Shown: one piece after another, positions 9,036-17,424 of the stretch
How the letters are laid out: each line of letters opens with the position of its first letter
Position numbering within the stretch: position 1 is the stretch's first letter
From: Bacillus sp. JCM 19058
GTDB taxonomy: Bacteria > Bacillota > Bacilli > Bacillales_H > Bacillaceae_D
Reading direction: 5' to 3'
Length of the DNA stretch: 27,996 nucleotides
NCBI GenBank assembly: GCA_001310555.1
Contig: BAXO01000071.1
Coordinates: 1 to 27,996, forward strand
Program-made: the position numbers and the translations under genes
Notes under the pieces: model-generated
Seen by the model: only the letters and a program-made list of their open reading frames with translations
Told to the model about the DNA's origin: nothing
The model's database searches: none

Positions 9036-9123
9036 TGGTGCAGACGGGAAACCTTATCAGCGGGCCTTTAAGGCCCTGGCCGGTAAGAGAGGCTTTCAGC
9101 CACCAGCTCATACTGGTTTTTTT
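9036..9123 (+). ncRNA. candidate structured leader RNA with terminator
   Basis: About 88 bases fold on paper into a multi-branch structure. A closing stem TGGTG (9036-9040) pairs with CACCA (9101-9105). Inside it CTTATC (9053-9058) pairs with GGTAAG (9082-9087) and carries an inner GGGCCT / AGGCCC hairpin (9062-9076). A further GGCT / AGCC hairpin lies at 9091-9101. The 3' strand of the closing stem overlaps ACCAG, which alternatively pairs with CTGGT (9113-9117) directly before T7, forming a terminator. That mutual exclusion is typical of a riboswitch or attenuator. I could not match it to a known class, and no plus-strand gene follows until 9757, so it may be orphaned or a small RNA. The local GC content is clearly above that of its surroundings. 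Confidence 0.45.
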
Positions 9124-9125
9124 GA

Positions 9126-9160
9126 TTTCAAATTATATGTCTAGAATTGTGCATTAAGTT
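9126..9160 (+). repeat. dispersed repeat copy (TTTCAAATTATATGTCT type)
   Basis: 35 bases beginning TTTCAAATTATATGTCT and ending TGCATTAAGTT match 10693-10727 at 32 positions. A shortened form (TTTCAAATTA, TGCATT) is at 6861-6876. Each copy lies shortly after a terminator-like hairpin. Confidence 0.6.
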
Positions 9161-9412
9161 GCTGTTGTAATTTTTGTCCTTTGACGATAAAGATGATCTT
9201 CATACGGGCCATTAAATGGAATAAGAGTTATTAGCTAAAGTAGATATTTGAGTTTGACTTTTCGACATATAATACCAAGATTAAAATAAAACAAGGAAAT
9301 TGTATTGCGCATGATAATAAAAAAATTTCGATTAAATGGAAAACACTACCCAAACTCAGGTTTTCAAGGTTTTAGGTAGCGTTTTTATATTTTTAACCAG
9401 AATAATGTTTAA
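9161..9412. other. intergenic, no gene seen
   Basis: AT-rich DNA with no supported gene. At about 9342-9388, ACACTACC and GGTAGCGT flank a stretch that could form a weak terminator for the minus-strand gene ending at 9413. Confidence 0.4.
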
Positions 9413-9759
9413 CTATTTAGACTTAACATTTTTAAACACATTAATTGCAAAAATTATTACACCTGCAAATACTAACATACCCCCGATTCCACTCAGAGGT
9501 CCACCAATTTCAAACTTCCCTAATCCGAATAAAACCATCGCAAGCGTCAGTAAAGGAACACCAATCATTTGAAGCCCAAAATGAATCGCCGCCAGCTTAT
9601 TATTACCTGCAAGTGGGAACAATTGATAAATTATGCCAGACAACGCAAGTGATACCCATCCAAGAAGATTAATGTGTGCATGTGCTGAAGAAAATACAAA
9701 CTGATTTCCAAATTCTATATACATGCCAAATGCGATTCCTATAACAAATGATACAAATG
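9413..9759 (-). pseudogene. cytochrome-c-oxidase-like membrane protein, 5' end missing
   Basis: The frame reads AFVSFVIGIAFGMYIEFG, then FSSAHAHINLLGWVSLALSG, then IIYQLFPLAGNNKLAAIHFG and three more hydrophobic helices, ending FKNVKSK. The HAHINLLGW motif is typical of small proteins annotated as cytochrome-c oxidase-like, related to subunit I, with about 130 residues and four helices. Here the first 10 or so residues are lost: the frame meets a stop directly upstream of AFVSF, at about 9760, exactly where a TetR gene begins on the other strand. The only in-frame ATG is internal (9724) and would remove the first helix. The breakpoint suggests a deletion that joined the two genes head to head. 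Haem or metal binding is not established for this group. Confidence 0.7.
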
Positions 9760-10381
9760 CTTATAACAAAAGATAAGATTATAGAAGCAGCCATTGTCAT
9801 TTTGGCTAAGGATGGTCTTGATGGATTATCAATGAGAGCAATTGCAAATGAACTGAATGTAAAAGCTGGATCACTTTATTATCATATCCAAAATAAGACT
9901 GAACTCATGGGTTGATTGCAGATTACATATGTAAAGATGTGGATTTAGAATTATCGGCTGAATCTTCGAAACAAAGGATTATCGAAATTTCAAAAGCCTT
10001 TCGTACATCTTTATTACGGGTACAAGATGCAACGGAAATTTTCTATAAATCGATACCAAATACACTGTATCGAGTGAAACTTATTCAAGAAACCTTAACT
10101 TCTTTAAAGGAAATCGGCGTTCCTGAGCAAAATCTACTGACTGCAGGCAACTTACTGAATAACTATATATTGTCATTTGTTGCAGATGAAAATCATTTTG
10201 TGAAAGTAAATAAAGACGCGAATACACCGATAGAACTTCCCTTTGCAAAAGAATTACGTTTCACCGATGACCATGATAAACAATTTGTTTATGGATTGGA
10301 AGTTATTTTAGTCGGTTTCGCACGGGTGGATTAACTGACTTTTTCGAATTAGGAACTTTCCATCGTTTGAATGAAAAGTAA
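9757..10381 (+). pseudogene. TetR family regulator, two frameshifts
   Basis: ATG 9757 opens MLITKDKIIEAAIVILAKDG, then the HTH LSMRAIANELNVKAGSLYYH and IQNKTEL. The frame stops at LMG. Adding one G to the GGG near 9910 would continue as LIADYICKDVDLELSAES and through a long helical ligand domain. It breaks again near 10328 (GFARVD, stop), where the next frame continues LTDFFELGTFHRLNEK to a stop at 10381. The joined length of about 208 residues is normal for TetR/AcrR proteins. Both lesions are in short G runs, not long A/T runs. No separate promoter region is left upstream, because the gene abuts the truncated oxidase-like gene, so its native regulation is probably lost. The target is unknown. 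Confidence 0.8.
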
Positions 10382-10616
10382 AAGAACAAAGTGATAATGT
10401 AATTATGCGGATTACAAATCAAATGAAACATGTTCAACAAATAACTTCCATCTGTACGGGGTCCATACTTAGATTCAGAAATAGCTCGAAAAACGACTAA
10501 AAGAATGCTCATTTGTGGATTTGAATCGATGAACCGATTGCTGAAAAAGAGTTTGTTACTGCTAAAGAAACTATGATTTGATTTTAGTGGTAATCAAAAC
10601 GTGAAAGGTCGCTTGG

Positions 10617-10665
10617 TTCCCAACCAAAATTTGGTTTTTGTATTAAAATTTGGTAGGGAATATTT
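10617..10665. repeat. terminator-like hairpin, third member of the repeated family
   Basis: The arms TTCCCAACCAAA (10617-10628) and TTTGGTAGGGAA (10649-10660) pair with one mismatch. Between them is an extra inner palindrome AACCAAA / TTTGGTT. TATTTT follows. The arms match those at 8952-8979. Confidence 0.55.
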
Positions 10666-10675
10666 TAAAAATTAA

Positions 10676-10727
10676 ATTGGCAGGGATTACTTTTTCAAAT
10701 TATATGTCTGGAATTATGCATTAGGTT
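10676..10727. repeat. dispersed repeat copy with GGCAGGGATTA arm
   Basis: TTGGCAGGGATTA (about 10677-10689) repeats the right arm of the 6827-6856 hairpin. The following 10693-10727 repeats 9126-9160 at 32 of 35 positions. Together the copies look like fragments of one mobile or regulatory element. Confidence 0.55.
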
Positions 10728-10949
10728 ATTGCAGGGGTAGAGTCAGGGAAATGAGGGTTCAATGTTAAGCAAATGACAGCATAGAGGAATAGATTCCCTA
10801 CAACGTTTAGAAACCGATTAATTAATTTACATTCTTATCCTAAATCCACCGTTAGTTGAAGCAGATAGTTGTACGCAATAATGTACTATTCTTATTCAGA
10901 TCCCTGATGTAACTTCTTTATATAATATTCTCAGGGAGTGTTTCATACA

Positions 10950-11528
10950 TTGAATATCTTTTCTTTTATTATGTACGTTTTTATCGTTACGGTTACCCCT
11001 GGTACAACAAATATTTTAATTTTAAATACCGTACAAAATTACGGTGTGAAGGCAGGCTTAAGTTTTACATATGGGTCAGTTTTAGGGTTTGGCTTATTAC
11101 TTACAACTTCTGCTATCTTAAATTCGTTCTTTGTGAGTTTAATCCCCAATATTATTGTTTATATTCAAGTTTTAGGAACGATTTATATGCTTTATTTAGC
11201 TTATCAGGTCTATAAAATGGTTGCTTCCAAAAATTCAAATGCTGAAAATACGGGTTCTTTTAAACGTGGGCTTATTGTACAGGTATTAAACCCTAAACCT
11301 GTTATTTTCACTTTAACTTTATTTCCTAGTTTTGTGTTACCTTATTATACTAGTACACTTGCTTTAATAATTACTGTTCTAGGGGTAACAAGTATAGGCT
11401 TTATTTCCTTTATTCTTTGGGTCACTTTCGGTGCAATGTTCAAAGAATTCTTAAGAAAGTACAATAAGATGGCTAATATCGTAATGGCTCTATTCTTGGT
11501 GTATGCTGCCGTTATGATTTGGCTTTAA
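10950..11528 (+). CDS. LysE/RhtB family amino-acid exporter
   Basis: Intact small membrane protein of about 192 residues with six hydrophobic segments, the standard LysE/RhtB size. The family hallmark near the N-terminus is VTVTPGTTNILILNTVQNYG; a further conserved part is VLNPKPVIFTLTLFPSFV. I chose the TTG at 10950 (MNIFSFIMYVFIV), which lies 11 bases after CAGGGAG. The GTG at 10938 overlaps that site. These proteins export amino acids or related small molecules across the cytoplasmic membrane; the substrate cannot be read from the sequence. An AraC regulator starts 18 bases after the stop, suggesting a two-gene unit in which the regulator controls the exporter. Confidence 0.85.
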   Translation: MNIFSFIMYVFIVTVTPGTTNILILNTVQNYGVKAGLSFTYGSVLGFGLLLTTSAILNSFFVSLIPNIIVYIQVLGTIYMLYLAYQVYKMVASKNSNAENTGSFKRGLIVQVLNPKPVIFTLTLFPSFVLPYYTSTLALIITVLGVTSIGFISFILWVTFGAMFKEFLRKYNKMANIVMALFLVYAAVMIWL

Positions 11529-11546
11529 TGATGGAGTTGTATTTAC

Positions 11547-12323
11547 TTGAACAATAACCAGTTTATTTATAAGAAACACAAGAGAGTAAAGGCTTTGTCG
11601 GCAAGCATGACGGACTTTTCCTATAAGAAGCATTCACATGGAGAATATGCGATAGGTGTGACAAAGAGTGGAATTCAAGAATATTACTTAGACGGACATC
11701 TTCAATTGTCACATAAGAATGGGATTATGTTTTTTTTAATCCTGAACAAATTCATGATGGGAAAGCTCACGATGAAAGAGGTTTGGAGTATGTCATGTTG
11801 TATCTTGAAGAAGATTTGTTATTGGAAGCGTTAGAGAAAAAGGAAACTATTCGTTTTACTACGCCCATTGTTTACAATCGTATAATACAAAGGAATATTT
11901 TAAGGCTTGTTGAAACAATTTTTAATCAGGAAGATGAGTGTGTATGTGATGATGCTCTTTTTGAACTGGTGAATAGCTTTACAGCTAACACGCATCAAAG
12001 TGGTCAAAAAGATAGATTGATAACAAGTATAAAAAAAAGAAATTCATTATTCTTCAAAGAACTTCAAGGTTGAGTCCATTTCAAAGAAGTTTGGTATGTC
12101 AAAATTCCAGTTTATAAGGTTTTTTAGAACACAAACAGGAATAACGCCATACCAATATTTTTTGAATTATAAATTAGATAATGTAAGAAAGCTAATTGAA
12201 CAAGAAAGGGATGTTTACTTAGCCATATCAGCATTTGATTTTGTCGATTTGACACATCTTAATAGGCAGTTTAAACGTATCTACGGGATTACTGCAAATG
12301 ACTATATTAATCAAATCAAATAG
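11547..12323 (+). pseudogene. AraC family regulator with cupin-like N-domain, two frameshifts
   Basis: The joined product is a normal AraC regulator of about 258 residues. The N-terminal ligand part reads DFSYKKHSHGEYAIGVTKSG, and after a frame change FNPEQIHDG and LEYVMLYLEEDLLLEAL. The C-terminal double HTH reads VESISKKFGMSKFQFIRFFR, TGITPYQYFLNYKLDNVRKL, and FVDLTHLNRQFKRIYGITAN. Frames break at a T8 run (11730-11737; nine or six T would fit) and an A8 run (12031-12038; seven A would fit). TTG 11547 has GGAG about 10 bases upstream. The HSHGEYAI motif is typical of AraC proteins that sit next to LysE exporters and sense the exported compound. Both lesions are homopolymers, so the gene may be intact in the organism. 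Confidence 0.85.
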
Positions 12324-12942
12324 ACCTCTTAAGGGGATCTGTTTGATAATGCCTGCAAATAACACCTTCATCACTCCTATATTATTTTGATTCAAACATA
12401 TAAATGTTGATATACGTCCATTGTCCTTCTTTGTGTATTTTTCTATTGTGGCTGCACATATGCCTCTCCTGCAACCACGGTTTAAGGAAAATGAAATTCA
12501 TAGTATGTGCAAGAACACCGTTTTTCCCACCAATCTTAGTGTGAAGAGTTGCAGTCAATTAATGCTAAGAACAAAGCACAGTTGTATCAACGAATGTAAG
12601 AATGTCTCAATAAGGTTCAACGTTGTAGTTCGCATTTTCATGACGCTACCCAAAGTAGAGGGAAACAGTTTTATGGACGGGATCAATAGGGTTAGTATAT
12701 ACACGAATATCAACAAAAAAAATTAACGGGGTTCCCGTCTTTTAGTAAAACAGGGCAAAGCTAGTATCACTTAAAACATTCATGTAACATGCAAAACTTT
12801 TCAAATGAATCATGACTAATATTCAGTAAATTTTATACAAACATTCTCACTTGCATCACTGTTGTATGCTAGATAGGCAGTGGTTTGCTATAAGCAAGTG
12901 TACGAAATTAAGTCGTTCATTACTATAAGAGGAGGACTCTAC
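12324..12942. other. intergenic, no supported gene
   Basis: A 101-codon frame at 12421-12726 has no recognisable family, a cysteine-rich composition and no ribosome binding site, and I do not regard it as a gene. A small GC hairpin ACGGG / CCCGT followed by CTTTTA at 12726-12743 could be a weak terminator. The last 30 bases hold the strong ribosome binding site AGAGGAGG of the next gene. Confidence 0.4.
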
Positions 12943-13268
12943 ATGCAAGGCGTTATCCGTATCCAAGCAGTTCGAGAAAAAAAACAATTTAAAAAAACAT
13001 CAATCCGAATATTCCACGCAGTAAATTCGTCGTCACTGGACCTACCGGTTCCGGAAAATCGATGCTCGCGTTCGGTATTTTGCAACGAGAATGTCAACGT
13101 CAGTACATGGAATCGAGCAGTTTGTCTGGAGAAGCGATCGAAAACCACACGTTGATAACCATCACCGGGTTGTCGCCCTCTATTTCCAGCAGTCAACATG
13201 CGGCAGCGGCACCCCACATCAATTGGCGTCCAACAGTGAAGCATATACGACACGAACATAGCAGATAA
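12943..13268 (+). pseudogene. UvrA-like ABC ATPase, N-terminal fragment
   Basis: ATG 12943 follows AGAGGAGG. Allowing one extra A in each of the runs at 12977-12984 and 12991-12997, it reads MQGVIRIQAVREKNNLKNIN, then SKFVVTGPTGSGKSMLAFGI (Walker A), then QRECQRQYMESSSLSGEAIE and ITGLSPSISSSQHAA. This is the start of the UvrA-like paralogues associated with DNA repair or drug self-resistance. A third shift near 13240 would give EAYTTRT then a stop. Only about 110 of the 750-900 residues are present, with no zinc fingers, signature or second ATPase. The rest is absent before the ABC transporter gene at 13384, so this is a real truncation. The sequence 13270-13383 has an open frame (EETLAPDLSRVYYKDTPMIS) that I cannot assign. 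Confidence 0.8.
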
Positions 13269-13383
13269 AAAATTACTGCCGGTACAGCGAAGAAACTCTT
13301 GCCCCTGACCTAAGCAGAGTCTATTATAAAGATACACCGATGATTTCGGCACAGATTGCTAGACAAATCGAAAGGGTGAGGAC

Positions 13384-14328
13384 ATGGCAACCGTATCGGA
13401 AAAGGAGTTTAAAAACGTGATTGACGTCCACCATTTAAAAATGCGCTATGGCAATGTGGATGTTTTGAAAGATGTTCATTTTAGTGTAAAGCGCGGGGAA
13501 GTACTCGCCTTACTCGGCCCAAATGGCGCCGGAAAAACGACGACGATCGAAATATTGGAAGGGTTTCGGATACCTTCTGAAGGAGAGGTGAACGTGCTGG
13601 GGATTGAACCGAAAAACGGGGATGAGACGTGGCGTGCCCAACTCGGTATCGTCATGCAATCGTGGCGCGACCACCCAAAATGGCGGGTGCGTGAATTGCT
13701 CGTCCATTTGTCTCGCTATTATGAGCCGTACTCTACCTCTACACGTCCAAGACCGATGGATGCCGATGAATTGATTGCCAAAGTACGTCTTCAAGCACAA
13801 GCGAATCAAAAAGTGAGTAGTTTATCCGGTGGTCAACGCCGTCGACTCGATGTTGCAATTGGCTTGATTGGAAACCCGGAAATCTTATTCTTGGATGAGC
13901 CGACAACCGGTTTTGACCCACAAGCGCGACGTGAATTTCATGATGTGATCCGTCGTTTGGCCGATTTGGAGGATACGACCATTTTACTGACCACGCATGA
14001 TTTGCATGAAGCAGAAAAACTTTCGGACCGAATTATCATTTTGGCGAAAGGTAAAATCGTCGCCAACGGCAGCGCCGCAGAATTAGCTGCGCAAGTAGCT
14101 GGAACCGCAGAAGTACGCTGGAAGATCGATGATGAATCCTTTCGGGAGGACGTAGACGATGCTGCCCGTTTTGTGCAGCAGTTGTTTGCCCAACATGGCG
14201 ATACCGTTACAGACCTTGAAGTGCATAAGTCAAGCCTGGAAGATACGTATATTAAAATGGTGCAACAAATCGAGCAAAACGGTGAGCTGACCGACACATT
14301 GGCGGACTTTAAGGAGGGGATCAAATGA
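13384..14328 (+). CDS. ABC transporter ATP-binding protein
   Basis: Intact nucleotide-binding subunit of 314 residues: Walker A GPNGAGKTT, Q-loop around LGIVMQSWRDH, signature LSGGQRRRLDVA, Walker B EILFLDEPTTGFDP, switch TTHDLHEAEKL. A C-terminal extension of about 80 residues ends in charged helices, as in CcmA/DrrA-type exporters. ATG 13384 follows GGGTGAGG. Its last codons overlap the ATG of the permease by four bases (ATGA), so the two are translationally coupled. GC content here is higher than in the surroundings, consistent with a different history. It probably drives export of a drug or lipid-like compound. The preceding UvrA-like fragment fits a resistance context but is not proof of one. 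Confidence 0.9.
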   Translation: MATVSEKEFKNVIDVHHLKMRYGNVDVLKDVHFSVKRGEVLALLGPNGAGKTTTIEILEGFRIPSEGEVNVLGIEPKNGDETWRAQLGIVMQSWRDHPKWRVRELLVHLSRYYEPYSTSTRPRPMDADELIAKVRLQAQANQKVSSLSGGQRRRLDVAIGLIGNPEILFLDEPTTGFDPQARREFHDVIRRLADLEDTTILLTTHDLHEAEKLSDRIIILAKGKIVANGSAAELAAQVAGTAEVRWKIDDESFREDVDDAARFVQQLFAQHGDTVTDLEVHKSSLEDTYIKMVQQIEQNGELTDTLADFKEGIK

Positions 14329-15180
14329 ATCCTGTCTTACATGCAGCAAAACTTGGTGTACAACGCGGCTGGATCGAATTTAAACAAATGCTAAAAAAAC
14401 CCGCAGGAGTTAGGGTTTAATATTATTATGACGATTGTTTTTCTAATCATATTGTACTTCCAACGAAACCGTATGATTGACGGTACGGACATGGCACTGG
14501 CCATGTTTGCCCTGCCTAGTATTCTTGGTATGTTGGTCGTATTCGGTGGTTTTATGGGCGCCGCTACAACACTTACGTATGAACGTGAAGATGGAACGTT
14601 ACTACGTGCAAAAGCAACACCAAACGGCATGGTTAGTTATCTAGTCAGTCGCATCATCAGTGTCACTACCTACTCTCTGCTCACTGTTATCATGCTGCTC
14701 ATCCCCGGACTGTTTTTAATTCAAGGACTAACCGATACCGGTTGGAGTGGTTGGCTCATGCTCTTTGTTATCTTTATTATGGGCACACTAGCCACACTCC
14801 CTTGGGGTGCTGTCGTCGGTTCGGTGGTCAAGAGTACGGCCTCGTCCTTTAATTTAACGATTATGCCCATTGGCGGCCTGACAGCTATATCTGGTATTTT
14901 TTTACCCAATCACGAGCCTGCCAGACTGGTTGCAAATCATCGCCCAGATTTTCCCGATTTACTGGCTCGGACTAGGCATGCGAGCTGCACTACTGCCAGA
15001 AACGGCCGTTTTTGCTGAGATCGGCGAATCGTGGCGTTATATCGAGATGTTTGGAGTTCTCGGACTATGGATCGTTATCGGATTTCTGATTGTACCTCGT
15101 ATTCTCCGCCGAATGGCACGCAAGGAATCGGCTCAACGGTGGAGAAGCGCAAGCAAGAAATGATGTCCCGCGGTTATTAA
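14325..15180 (+). pseudogene. ABC-2 type permease, frameshifted
   Basis: Membrane partner of the ATPase just upstream. ATG 14325 overlaps its stop. The first frame reads MNPVLHAAKLGVQRGWIEFK and breaks at an A7 run (14393-14399). With six A it continues KNPQELGFNIIMTIVFLIIL. The middle part has several hydrophobic helices and the family's TYEREDGTLLRAKATPNGM. A T7 run (14897-14903) shifts it again. With six T it continues GIFYPITSLPDWLQIIAQIF, then PIYWLGLGMRAALLPE. A third shift near 15129 would give GSTVEKRKQEMMSRGY ending at 15180, the usual end of this family; otherwise it stops at 15163. About 284 residues. Two of the three lesions are homopolymers. Confidence 0.85.
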
Positions 15181-15419
15181 ACAACGAAACATAAAAGGTG
15201 CAGGTAACTTGATTTAAACCGCTTCGTAGCCCAGCCGCCACAAAGAGTTAAGTATAACCAGCGCTGGTCGTAACGAAAACTAGCAAAACGATCTCTAATA
15301 CGTCGTTTACAATTAAAATAGCTTGTAGCACGTATTCTATATAGCCTAATACGTGCTACATCGCTTGCTCTAAAACCAGTTTTGAAAAAAAGATTGATCA
15401 TTTTCTGCTTGGTCCTGGT
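15181..15419. other. intergenic, no supported gene
   Basis: About 240 bases with no recognised gene. They separate the permease from the first of three gene stubs. The minus-strand frame across 15177-15554 has an arginine-rich, non-protein-like composition and is a shadow. Confidence 0.4.
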
Positions 15420-15642
15420 GAACCCGGCACTACCATCTATATCACCGATATTGAAACCCGCCACAAAACGTCGCCCTTGCCGGGCACGGCTGAGGATACC
15501 GCAGAGCAGGTGACGGAAAGAGGCGGGAAAGGCATTGTGGTTCCCTTGGATCACACGGACGACCGTGCTGTTGAAGCGTTATTCAGACGAATTCAAGACG
15601 AGCACGGGGGTATGGATCTGCTGGTTGCGAACGCATGTAACA
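15420..15642 (+). pseudogene. short-chain dehydrogenase/reductase (SDR), internal fragment
   Basis: The frame reads PGTTIYITDIETRH, then LPGTAEDTAEQVTERGGKGI, VVPLDHTDDRAVEALFRRIQ and EHGGMDLLVANA. This is the stretch of an SDR from the second Rossmann strand to just before the NNAG-like motif. The glycine-rich TGxxxGIG start and everything after the fourth strand, including the YxxxK active site, are missing. The coding frame simply fades at both ends. It is a non-functional relic with higher GC than the flanking DNA. It is the first of three unrelated stubs in 750 bases. Confidence 0.8.
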
Positions 15643-15785
15643 GAAACGTACCAGTCAGCAGAATCTATTTGTTGCCAGTTTATCGGTTCACCACCAGTTT
15701 ATTCTATCGGCGTACACCTCAGTTTCATTTCGCATAATGTGATGATTATAAATTCATTAGTACGTTCTGACTTTTGAGCTTGAAT

Positions 15786-15899
15786 CTACGCTGCCAATTC
15801 AGATTCCATCAGCTGTTCAAACAGCTACATGGGGTTTTGCTCTGCCATGAATTGCGGTAGCACTTGTTCTGAAGATACGGTAAAATTCGAATAAGCCAT
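15786..15899 (-). pseudogene. transposase N-terminal stub, probably IS256 type
   Basis: ATG 15899 with GGGAG eight bases upstream reads MAYSNFTVSSEQVLPQFMAE, QNPM, a stop, then LFEQLMESELAA and another stop. The layout of a short FTV start followed by a L-x-QLMESELA helix resembles the beginning of IS256-family transposases, but the piece is short and the assignment tentative. Everything downstream is missing. It points to a past insertion or deletion here. Confidence 0.35.
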
Positions 15900-15961
15900 C
15901 GTTTTCACTCCCTTGGGTTTGCTCGACACTTTTCTTTGCGGAGTTGACGATGGATTTTCCT

Positions 15962-16149
15962 TTATTCTCTTTTTACGTACTTTATTATAGGTGATCCGTG
16001 ATTTGGTTCATTTAATGTTGCTATCTCTACTTCTATATCATCTGTTTTCAAGAAAGACTTAGTAGCACCATGAATTCCTTCTGGATATATTTTTGACACT
16101 TCTTCATTCCTTTGTTCATGACGCTGTTTATTCCATTTAATACTTTCAT
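15962..16149 (-). pseudogene. ThuA-like (trehalose utilisation) N-terminal fragment
   Basis: From ATG 16149 (GGAGG nine bases upstream) the first codons MKV are followed, after a one-base shift, by WNKQRHEQRNEEVSKIYPEG, IHGATKSFL and VEIATLNEPNHGSP, then a stop at 15962. This is the first quarter of the ThuA family (class I glutamine amidotransferase-like fold, about 240 residues), whose usual start is a VWNE-RHE motif. The fold's central part, including the HxGH-like and later motifs, is gone. It is a clear relic next to the transposase stub, which may mark the deletion edge. Confidence 0.7.
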
Positions 16150-16396
16150 CGTAGCATCCTCCTACTATTCTTTTTTCTTTCGTTTTAAATTGGTGGGATT
16201 TTTTCTTGCCGTTATAAAAAAATGATAGATAATAGCTTTCCCTTTAACAATCTATATACTAAAACTTCAATTGTATAATGACTCGTCTTCAATTTATACC
16301 AGATTCCGAGCGGACTTAGGGGCGGTTTAGGAAAAGAAAACTAAGATTCAGATTTTATGACAACATATTTAGAATAAGTAAAAGGAGAGAAAGCCA
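16150..16396. other. intergenic upstream of the APH-like gene
   Basis: No gene seen. TATAAT at 16274-16279 is a possible -10 element for the kinase gene that starts at 16397. No clear -35 is visible. Confidence 0.35.
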
Positions 16397-17150
16397 GTGA
16401 AACTAGGGGACACAGTCGCAATAGGAAATACAGCTAAGATTTATCTTGATCATGGTAAGATTTTCAAAGTATTTAACGAATCTTTGCCTATAACGGAATC
16501 ATTATATGAAGCAAATAAGCAAAGAATTGCCTACTCGTATGGCCTTAATGTTCCTAAAGTATTAGATGTTACAGAAATAGACGGAAAACAAGCTATAATA
16601 ATGGAGTATATTAAAGGTAGAACAATAGGTGATATCATTTCTGAAAACATGGACCAAGCAGAACATTTCATGAATGTCTCTATTGATATCCAACGAAAAA
16701 TACATATGATTATTGATGATTCACTTGAACCGATGTCTGAAAAATTACGACATCAAATTGAGTTGACCACTAATTTGGATGAACGACATAAATCTCTTTT
16801 ATTACAGAAATTGGACTCGATGACATTTGAGAATAGACTTTGTCATGGAGATTTCCATTTTTTTTAATTTGATTATTGCAGATAATGGTGAAGTGACAAT
16901 TATAGATTGGGTTGATTCAAGCAGAGGTGATATTCGTGCTGACATTTACCGGACATACCTTCTGTATTCACAATTCACAGTAGAGTTAGCTGAAATGTAT
17001 TTACGACTATATTTGGAGAAAAGTGATTTGTCTAGGGAAGAAATTTTTCAATGGGCTCCAATTATTGCAGGAGCAAGATTATCTGAAAATGTATCATCTG
17101 AGAGGTATGAACGACTTATGCATATAATAAATTATTATTGTCCTTTATAA
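16397..17150 (+). pseudogene. aminoglycoside phosphotransferase (APH) family kinase-like protein, frameshifted
   Basis: The joined protein of about 250 residues has an APH/choline-kinase-like fold. The N-lobe includes IIMEYIKGRTIGDIISE (hinge). The catalytic loop is LCHGDFHFFNLI (HGD-x-H-x-x-N). The metal-binding segment is VTIIDWVDSSRGDIRADIYR. The frame breaks inside the catalytic loop at a T8 run (16858-16865), and seven T restores HFFNLIIADNGEV. GTG 16397 follows AAGGAGAG. The Bacillus members of this group are mostly uncharacterised small-molecule kinases, and an antibiotic substrate should not be assumed. All catalytic residues are present, so the gene is likely functional if the T run is a sequencing error. 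Confidence 0.85.
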
Positions 17151-17424
17151 TTTACTATTCAACGATTGGGTGCGTTAGTGGAGAAATTGTTTGATCGAAG
17201 CAGATAAATATTGCGATGAATTAGGGCTTAAATGGTAAATTAAGAGGTAGGTTTCTCCCCAAGTTTTGAAGCAATACAATTACTTTTATTGGTGAAGAGC
17301 CTGAGAACTAGAGCAGCTTTCCTGTCAGTAGGTCTTTTTGAAAAGTTGTTGTATAATAATAGTCAAAATGAGGCTTAGCTATTTGTTTTGCCTATTGTCC
17401 AAATTGAATATTTGGAGGTACGTA
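17151..17424 (+). promoter_or_regulatory. intergenic region with probable promoter of the lipoprotein gene
   Basis: No gene. TATAAT at 17352-17357 (in TTGTATAATAATAG) lies 68 bases before the lipoprotein ATG. The upstream -35 is weak. Confidence 0.4.

Larger units (their letters stand above)
10382..10937. other. intergenic with decayed coding traces and repeats
   Basis: From 10390 to 10590 the plus strand has short open stretches in two frames (MRITNQMKHVQQITSICTG, then PYLDSEIARKTTKRMLICGF) that look like a decayed reading frame I cannot name. Two repeat elements at 10617-10727 follow and are listed separately. The last 200 bases before the LysE gene hold no gene. Confidence 0.35.

Noticed and set aside
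9036..9123. Naming the structured RNA as a SAM, cobalamin, c-di-GMP or guanidine riboswitch
   Set aside because: The conserved core motifs of these classes are not present, so no class is assigned.
12421..12726. 101-codon open frame as a gene
   Set aside because: No ribosome binding site, cysteine-rich random-looking composition and no recognisable family.
15177..15554. Minus-strand 125-codon frame
   Set aside because: Arginine-rich composition and opposite to a recognisable SDR fragment; a shadow.
16397..17150. Calling the APH-fold gene an aminoglycoside resistance gene
   Set aside because: The fold covers many small-molecule kinases, and nothing here identifies an antibiotic substrate.
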